In this document: positions 59,388 through 64,000 of the stretch, piece by piece
Layout: every line of letters starts with the position of its first letter
How positions within the stretch are numbered: position 1 is the stretch's first letter
Assembly (NCBI GenBank): GCA_910586205.1
Contig: CAJUGD010000002.1
Location: forward strand, 62,001 to 126,000
Direction of reading: 5' to 3'
DNA: 64,000 nucleotides
DNA from: an uncultured Lachnospiraceae bacterium
Lineage (GTDB): Bacteria > Bacillota > Clostridia > Lachnospirales > Lachnospiraceae
Position numbers and translations under genes: made by a program
Notes under the pieces: model-generated
Database searches by the model: none
Told to the model about the DNA's origin: nothing
The model's input: the letters and a program-made list of their open reading frames with translations, nothing else

Positions 59388-60053
59388 TTACGTCTTCTTC
59401 TGTATCTTTGCCAGATACCGGTACACACTGGCTTCTGAGCAGTACAGATACTCTGCCACCTGGCTTACTGCCCCCTTAATCTGAAACAGCCCCGCCTGGT
59501 TCAGCCCTTCCACAATCCGGATCCGATCCTCCTGGGTCAGCCGCTCCCGCACCAGCTCCTCGCTGGAGCCCACAGCCTGCACCACGGCCTTGCTCATCAT
59601 ATCCCTGGTCACATCCACAGAAAAATTTTCCACCGGCCCCTCACATACCACGCCCTCTGTATCTAAGCCATGCATCAGATTTATGCCGCTCAGAACGCGG
59701 ATCCCGTTCATCAGTTCTTCATAAGGCGCCATATCAATATTAATACAAAGCTGCCCCACCAGCTCTCCGTTTTCCCTGATAAAAAAGGTCGAAGAACGCA
59801 GATTCTTATTGGGAGCCGCTTTCCCTACATAATTTACGACATAATCCTTTTCCTTCCACTCCTCATTGGCCAGGACAGACAAAGTAAAATCTGTAATAGG
59901 AGCCCCAATAGTCCTTCCGCTCACATGTCCGTTGGCAATCGCAATAATATCGTGGTTAGGCTTCCGGCAGTCCCGCAGCACCACTTCTCCATGTTCCCCC
60001 AAAATCTGTCCCAAAAAATCCACCAGCTTCTTATAATAATCCAGTATATCCAA
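59388..60053 (-). CDS. YheO-like PAS domain/HTH regulator
   Basis: A 221-residue regulator with an N-terminal YheO-like PAS domain (about 1-115: LGEHGEVVLRDCRKPNHDIIAIANGHVSGR, GAPITDFTL, and FFIRENGELVGQLCINID) and a C-terminal helix-turn-helix (about 160-220: RIRIVEGLNQAGLFQIKGAVSQVAEYLYCSEASVYRYLAKIQ), the DauR/YheO plan. Such proteins often control amino-acid catabolism; the position directly upstream of cyuA and the YheO-type link to D-amino acid and sulfur genes suggest control by cysteine. It has its own promoter and terminator. Confidence 0.9.
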   Translation of the reverse strand: MDILDYYKKLVDFLGQILGEHGEVVLRDCRKPNHDIIAIANGHVSGRTIGAPITDFTLSVLANEEWKEKDYVVNYVGKAAPNKNLRSSTFFIRENGELVGQLCINIDMAPYEELMNGIRVLSGINLMHGLDTEGVVCEGPVENFSVDVTRDMMSKAVVQAVGSSEELVRERLTQEDRIRIVEGLNQAGLFQIKGAVSQVAEYLYCSEASVYRYLAKIQKKT

Positions 60054-60102
60054 AATCCTTCTCCCTTTTTATTCTTAAAAGCATCCACATGCAGATATTT
60101 CC

Positions 60103-60131
60103 ATTATATCAGAACTTTTCTGTATACACAA
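60103..60131 (-). promoter_or_regulatory. Promoter of the YheO-type regulator
   Basis: Minus-strand -35 TTGTGT (60126-60131), 17-bp spacer, -10 TATAAT (60103-60108). The gene starts 50 bp beyond, with GGGAG before the ATG. Confidence 0.7.
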
Positions 60132-60160
60132 CCAGACTTTCACGATTCACTTTCTCCCGG

Positions 60161-60721
60161 TCACGCAAACCAAAGCTCCTCCTTTGTGGTAGAAATAGCA
60201 TCCGCCCCTGCCCCAAAAGCTGCCATAATGTCCTTTTTATCCGAGATCAAGCCTCCTGCAATGATAGGAATATCGGTATAAGCCCGAATCTCCTTTAACA
60301 CCTTGGGAATAATCCCCGGCATCACCTCCACCAAATCCGGATGAAATGTATCAATCTGCTTCTTCATAGTATTCACAGCCATAGAATCAATCATAAAAGT
60401 TCTCTGAACCCCAAAAATCCCCAGCTCCAAAGCCCGCTTCACCAACAATGGCTTTGTACTGATAATCCCGTCTGCACTGGTCGTCTGCTTAATAAAATCA
60501 ACAGCTACCTCTTTGGCGTTCAGCCCTGCCATCAAATCCACATGAACAATAGCTACCTTTCCGTGTTCCTGAATCTGCCGGACTATCCCTCCAATATTGC
60601 AGATATTTCCATACAGCACAAACACTACCTGACATTCTGAATCAAAACATCGTTTTAACCCCTTATCATCCTTCACTGCAGCAATCACCGGCGAACTTTC
60701 CAACAATTCAATCGCTTTCAT
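60161..60721 (-). CDS. glpP: Glycerol-3-phosphate responsive antiterminator
   Basis: GlpP binds glycerol-3-phosphate and then the leader RNA of glp genes to prevent termination. The 186-residue product has the barrel-like family motifs: LLESSPVIAAVKDDKGL, VFVLYGNICNIGGIVRQIQEHGK, VHVDLMAGL, DGIISTKPLLVKRALELG, FMIDSMAVNTMKKQI, EVMPGIIPKVLKEI, IIAGGLISDKKDIM and GADAISTTKEELW. AGGAG precedes the ATG. It lies after a Ugp-like ABC importer, 164 bp away with its own promoter. No glpF, glpK or glpD is in view. Confidence 0.94.
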   Translation of the reverse strand: MKAIELLESSPVIAAVKDDKGLKRCFDSECQVVFVLYGNICNIGGIVRQIQEHGKVAIVHVDLMAGLNAKEVAVDFIKQTTSADGIISTKPLLVKRALELGIFGVQRTFMIDSMAVNTMKKQIDTFHPDLVEVMPGIIPKVLKEIRAYTDIPIIAGGLISDKKDIMAAFGAGADAISTTKEELWFA

Positions 60722-60765
60722 CTCAAGCTTCCTCTCCTGACCATGGTCTTAATTATTCATGCTTT

Positions 60766-60794
60766 ATTATAAATCCAATTTTATCAAAATACAA
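60766..60794 (-). promoter_or_regulatory. glpP promoter
   Basis: Minus-strand -35 TTGTAT (60789-60794), 17-bp spacer, -10 TATAAT (60766-60771). The -35 box overlaps the tail of the preceding hairpin. Confidence 0.65.
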
Positions 60795-60843
60795 GAATCG
60801 GCACAGGCAAAACGCAAAAACGTTCTGATCCGAACCGATTCTT
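60793..60843 (-). terminator. Hairpin after the Ugp-like permease
   Basis: AAGAATCGG and CCGATTCTT form a 9-bp stem around a 33-nt loop on minus, followed by GTATTTTG. It may be a terminator for the importer operon, possibly an antitermination site for GlpP. Confidence 0.55.
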
Positions 60844-60885
60844 TCCCATTGTCTTTTTTAATGAATACCTGTAAATACTCTTCCC

Positions 60886-61767
60886 CTATTTCATTGCTGC
60901 CTTAGAATAACCGGTAAGCATATACTTCTGGAAAATAAAGAACAGAATGATAACCGGCACTACCGCCAGCACCGCGCCTGCCATAATCTCATGATTGTTC
61001 ATGGATTCGCCGCCTGCAAAGGTATTTTTCAAATATGCCAGACCCACTGTCAATACCCGTCTGGTTTCACCCTTGGCAATAATTTTCGGCCAGAAATATG
61101 CATTCCATCCGTTTGTAAAGGTTACTAATGTCACGGTAAACAAGGTAGATTTACACATAGGCGCCAGAATCCTGGTAATGATCCCCACCCGTCCCAGACC
61201 GTCCATTCTGGCTGCTTCAATATAGCTGTCATCAATGGACATAAAGGTCTGCCGCAGCATGAAGATATAATAGGGAGATACTGCTTCCGGAAGGATCAGT
61301 CCCAGGAAGGTATCAGACATTCCCCAGTTCGCCATCATAATGTAAATCGGAATAAAAGTAACCTGCAGCGGTATCATCAGCGCTCCCAGGACAATGATAA
61401 AACACATCCCCTGCCCTTTAAACTTTCCCTTGGAAAATCCATATCCGGCAAAGATTCCTGTGACCACCTGGGCAATCAGGATACCTGCAGTCATAACCGT
61501 GGTGTTCCAATAATATTTTGCAAAATTTCCCCGGTTCAATACATTGATATAGTTTTCAAAATGAAACTCTTTCGGCCATAAGGTTGGAGTTGCCAGCAAA
61601 ATCTCCTCCTGGGATTTGACAGAGGATACCAGCATCCAATAAATCGGGAACACAATGACAATCAAAACGATAATTGCCAGAACCCACTGTATAGCCGCCA
61701 TGATCTTCTTTTTTCTTTTCGCGGATTCATTTCTTACATCTGCACTTATGGTTGTCTCTGCACTCAT
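60886..61767 (-). CDS. ABC transporter permease (UgpE/MalG type)
   Basis: A 293-residue CUT1 permease with six spans, the EAA loop DSYIEAARMDGLGRVGIITRILAPM (about 185-210) and the C-terminus LTGYSKAAMK. The start VIVFPIYWMLVSSVKSQEEILLATPTLWP is typical. It follows the partner permease by 12 bp. The closeness of glpP suggests that the substrate is glycerol-3-phosphate or a glycerophosphodiester, yet the sequence also fits sugar importers. Confidence 0.92.
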   Translation of the reverse strand: MSAETTISADVRNESAKRKKKIMAAIQWVLAIIVLIVIVFPIYWMLVSSVKSQEEILLATPTLWPKEFHFENYINVLNRGNFAKYYWNTTVMTAGILIAQVVTGIFAGYGFSKGKFKGQGMCFIIVLGALMIPLQVTFIPIYIMMANWGMSDTFLGLILPEAVSPYYIFMLRQTFMSIDDSYIEAARMDGLGRVGIITRILAPMCKSTLFTVTLVTFTNGWNAYFWPKIIAKGETRRVLTVGLAYLKNTFAGGESMNNHEIMAGAVLAVVPVIILFFIFQKYMLTGYSKAAMK

Positions 61768-61779
61768 AATTGTCCCCCC

Positions 61780-62685
61780 TTATGAATCGTAAGTCACGTT
61801 GCCGTTGGATACCTTCATGGTTGCCACTGTCACAATCAGCAGCAAAACAAAGAAGAAAATACCCACTGTAGAAGCACGGTCCATACGGAAATCCACCATG
61901 GCATAACGGTAAATATTATACACAAATACTTCTGTAGAACGGTAAGGACCTCCCTGGGTCAAAATATCTACCGATTGGAATACCTTCATGGAGGACAAAA
62001 ACGTAGTTACAAACAAAAACAGGGTGGTGGGAGACAGCATGGGCAAAGTAATCTTAAAAAATCTCTGCACTGCGTTTGCCCCGTCTAAAGCCGCTGCCTC
62101 ATAATAATCTGTGGCAATTCCCATCATGGCAGAAAGATATACCATCATGCCATAGCCTATACACCGCCAGCCGGTCAGCATCAGCACGGAAATCAACGCC
62201 ATATTCCGATCTCCCAGCCAATCTACAGGATTCACTCCAACCAAAGAAAGCAGGTAGTTAAAAATACCGCTGTCTGTATTGAGAATCCATAAGAAAACTA
62301 CTGCTGCCGATGACATGGCCACATATTTCGGCATAAAAATCACGGCTCTCATAGCTGCAAAGCTGTTGGTCATCCGATTAAAAATCAGGGCAAAAATCAT
62401 TCCTCCTATCAAGGTAATGCTCAGCTCTCCAATAGAATACAGAACCGTTACCTTTAAGGAATTCCACAAATACTTATTGCCCGATCCGGCAAACAGCCAA
62501 GTCCAGTTCTTAAATCCTACATACTGCCAGGTGTCATTTAAAAGATTCCAGTCCGTAAAGCTGATGCGGAGCAGTTCCACAATAGGATAGTAGGTAAATA
62601 CTGCAAGGAAAATCAGAACCGGCAATACACAGGTAAAATCCTTGATCGCAGAAAGCTTTCTTGGATTGATTTTCTTCTCTTTCAT
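61780..62685 (-). CDS. ABC transporter permease (UgpA/MalF type)
   Basis: A 301-residue CUT1 permease: ACVLPVLIFLAVFTYYPIVELL-like first span (seen as CVLPVLIFLAVFTYYPIVEL), FTDWNLLN, and the EAA loop YYEAAALDGANAVQRFFKITLPML (about 205-230). The start is MKEKKINPRK with GAGGGGG upstream. It comes after the receptor gene, with a hairpin in the gap, and 12 bp before its partner. Confidence 0.92.
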   Translation of the reverse strand: MKEKKINPRKLSAIKDFTCVLPVLIFLAVFTYYPIVELLRISFTDWNLLNDTWQYVGFKNWTWLFAGSGNKYLWNSLKVTVLYSIGELSITLIGGMIFALIFNRMTNSFAAMRAVIFMPKYVAMSSAAVVFLWILNTDSGIFNYLLSLVGVNPVDWLGDRNMALISVLMLTGWRCIGYGMMVYLSAMMGIATDYYEAAALDGANAVQRFFKITLPMLSPTTLFLFVTTFLSSMKVFQSVDILTQGGPYRSTEVFVYNIYRYAMVDFRMDRASTVGIFFFVLLLIVTVATMKVSNGNVTYDS

Positions 62686-62705
62686 ATAAAGCCCCCTCAC
62701 ATTCT

Positions 62706-62738
62706 CCGGTTATCTTTCGCTACAAGAAAGATAACCGG
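62706..62738 (-). promoter_or_regulatory. Hairpin between receptor and permease genes
   Basis: A perfect 13-bp stem (CCGGTTATCTTTC with its complement, 7-nt loop) in the gap between the receptor and the permease. No T tract follows on minus, so it probably protects the receptor mRNA end rather than ending transcription. Confidence 0.65.
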
Positions 62739-62780
62739 TCTTTTAATTTATGACAAATCCGATAGGTCTGCTGTCAGGTC

Positions 62781-64000
62781 TTATGCGTCTGCCAGCACAT
62801 CATTAATCTCGTCTGCCATCTGCTCCATTCCCGCCTGAACGTCTCCGCCTTCCATCATCACCTCAGCCATAATGTTCTTCCAAATCGTGGCCAGCTGAGA
62901 CCATCCCTTGTGCTGGATTCTGGGATAAATCAGATCCAAATTGTCAAAGATTGCCTGGAAAGCCGGTTTCTTCTCTAAGAATGCCTTGCCTTCTTCTGTC
63001 TCCAGTACAGACTTTCTGGTCGGCATATAACCTGTACCCTCTGCCCAGGTCATGTTAACCTCTTTGCTGCACAGATACTGTAAAAACTGCCATGCCGCAT
63101 TTTTAGTAGCCTGGTCATTTTTAGACGGAATCAACAGCACACAGCCGCCGATCTCCTGGTTCTTGGTATCTGCACCCGGAAGCCAGGACATGCCAATCTC
63201 AAAATCACACTGATCCACATAGTTGTTGTAAAGGGAGCTGGTATGCACCACAGACAAAGCCTTTCCGGAGATAAAGTTCTGTCTCATATTAGAAGAAGCA
63301 TCCTCAGCCGTGCCGGTCCAATAGGTATAACCTGCATTACACCAATCCTGGATCTTCTGGGCAATAGCCACTGCCTTTTCATCTCCCAGATCAGTCGTCA
63401 ATTGATCATCATTGATGATTTTCACTCCCTGGTTCAGATAAAAGGTCTCAAAATACCACTGATCCCAGCCGGGAATAATGGTTGCATAAACTTCTGTAGA
63501 GCCATCTGCCGCCTTTTTGGTTCCCTTTTCCATAAAGGCATCCATCTCGTCCCAGGTTGCCGGCATGGTAATTCCCATCTCATCTGCCATATCTTTATTG
63601 TAATACATAATCTGGGTAGAAATCAAAAACGGCAGAGAAACCTGCTTGCCATTATACTTAGCAGCCTCAACCATACCATCTCCAAAATCCTCCACATCAT
63701 AATCTGATGCCTGGATATAAGGAGTCAGATCCTCGGTCAGACCGCCTGCTCCATACTCTGCCACATAAGGCGTGTTGGCCACTGTAATCGCCGGAAGGTC
63801 TGTACCTGCCGCATGGGCTGCCACCAAAGCCTCATTTAACTTCGCATAACTTCCAATATATTCTGCCTCTACCGTAATCAGATCCTGGGAATTGTTAAAG
63901 TCTGTTACTACCTTATTGACTGTCTCAGAATACTGATCCTCCAGAGCATGCCACCATTTAATTGTAATAGGCTCTTTTACCTCGTACATTGCAGGATCTG
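62781..64000 (-). CDS. ABC transporter substrate-binding protein, N-terminus cut by window edge
   Basis: About 406 residues of a family 1 extracellular binding protein. Frame stays open to base 64000, so the signal peptide and lipobox lie outside. Seen are ITIKWWHALEDQYSETVNKVVTDFNNSQ at the start of the mature part, YIGSYAKLNEALVAAHAAGTDLPAI, MPATWDEMDAFMEKGTKKAADG, FISGKALSVVHTSSLYN and TKNAAWQFLQYLCSKEVNMTWAEGTGYMPTRKSV. It has the look of UgpB-like receptors. It heads an operon with two permeases and then glpP. Confidence 0.92.
   Translation of the reverse strand, partial: DPAMYEVKEPITIKWWHALEDQYSETVNKVVTDFNNSQDLITVEAEYIGSYAKLNEALVAAHAAGTDLPAITVANTPYVAEYGAGGLTEDLTPYIQASDYDVEDFGDGMVEAAKYNGKQVSLPFLISTQIMYYNKDMADEMGITMPATWDEMDAFMEKGTKKAADGSTEVYATIIPGWDQWYFETFYLNQGVKIINDDQLTTDLGDEKAVAIAQKIQDWCNAGYTYWTGTAEDASSNMRQNFISGKALSVVHTSSLYNNYVDQCDFEIGMSWLPGADTKNQEIGGCVLLIPSKNDQATKNAAWQFLQYLCSKEVNMTWAEGTGYMPTRKSVLETEEGKAFLEKKPAFQAIFDNLDLIYPRIQHKGWSQLATIWKNIMAEVMMEGGDVQAGMEQMADEINDVLADA

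Noticed and set aside
62781..64000. Binding protein without a signal peptide
   Set aside because: The frame continues beyond base 64000, so the signal peptide is out of view.
1..64000. CRISPR array, prophage or integrative element
   Set aside because: No regularly spaced repeats, integrase, portal, relaxase or transposase reading frame is visible in the window.

Overview
This 64 kb window looks like a chromosomal segment of a gut-type Lachnospiraceae (Clostridia, Bacillota). The evidence is a moderate, slightly AT-biased composition, strong AGGAGG-type ribosome sites, TTGACA-17-TATAAT promoters, DUF5721, several ABC sugar importers with lipoprotein receptors, choline/glucan-binding-type wall repeats, and a SAM-I riboswitch on metK. 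Almost all genes lie on the minus strand; the exceptions are nfo with its LUD partner and one AraC regulator. I see no transposase, integrase, phage gene, rRNA or CRISPR array. Both edges cut a gene: metK on the left and a sugar-binding lipoprotein on the right.

Layout. 1-9 kb: metK with its riboswitch, a BlaI/M56 sensor pair, a secreted wall-repeat protein, murA, tRNA-Gln(CUG), and an ECF sigma factor with an RsgI-like anti-sigma factor. 9-16.5 kb: a cation diffusion facilitator, truA, a sodium:neurotransmitter-type symporter, purine nucleoside phosphorylase, DegV and a membrane diguanylate cyclase. 16.5-16.8 kb: two adjacent short inverted-repeat units. 16.9-22.9 kb: an RNA-repair operon (RNA ligase then HD-Pnk), htpG with a CIRCE element, nfo and a LUD protein. 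23-28 kb: two zinc-ribbon membrane proteins with large extracellular parts. 28-37 kb: an oligosaccharide locus (AraC, GH105, binding protein, two permeases, an unassigned 547-residue protein, ROK kinase, TIM-barrel isomerase). 37-40.6 kb: DUF5721, a PpiC-like lipoprotein, a HAD phosphatase, and a wall-repeat protein behind a MerR-type promoter. 40.6-52 kb: a nucleoside ABC importer with a deaminase, MtnA, an alcohol dehydrogenase, a class II aldolase, a histidine phosphatase and a MocR regulator. 52-60 kb: a cysteine desulfidase operon with symporter, CoA-disulfide-reductase-like enzyme, AbgT transporter and M24 peptidase, preceded by a YheO-type regulator. 60-64 kb: glpP with a Ugp-like ABC importer.

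How the genes may work together. The 40.6-52 kb locus can be read as uptake of (deoxy)nucleosides, deamination, isomerisation of a 5-deoxy- or 5-methylthio-pentose-1-phosphate, aldol cleavage to DHAP plus an aldehyde, and reduction of the aldehyde. The 28-37 kb locus imports uronate-containing oligosaccharides and cleaves them inside the cell. The 52-59 kb operon combines import with cysteine and persulfide chemistry. The RNA ligase/HD-Pnk pair contains all end-healing and sealing activities needed to rejoin a broken RNA.
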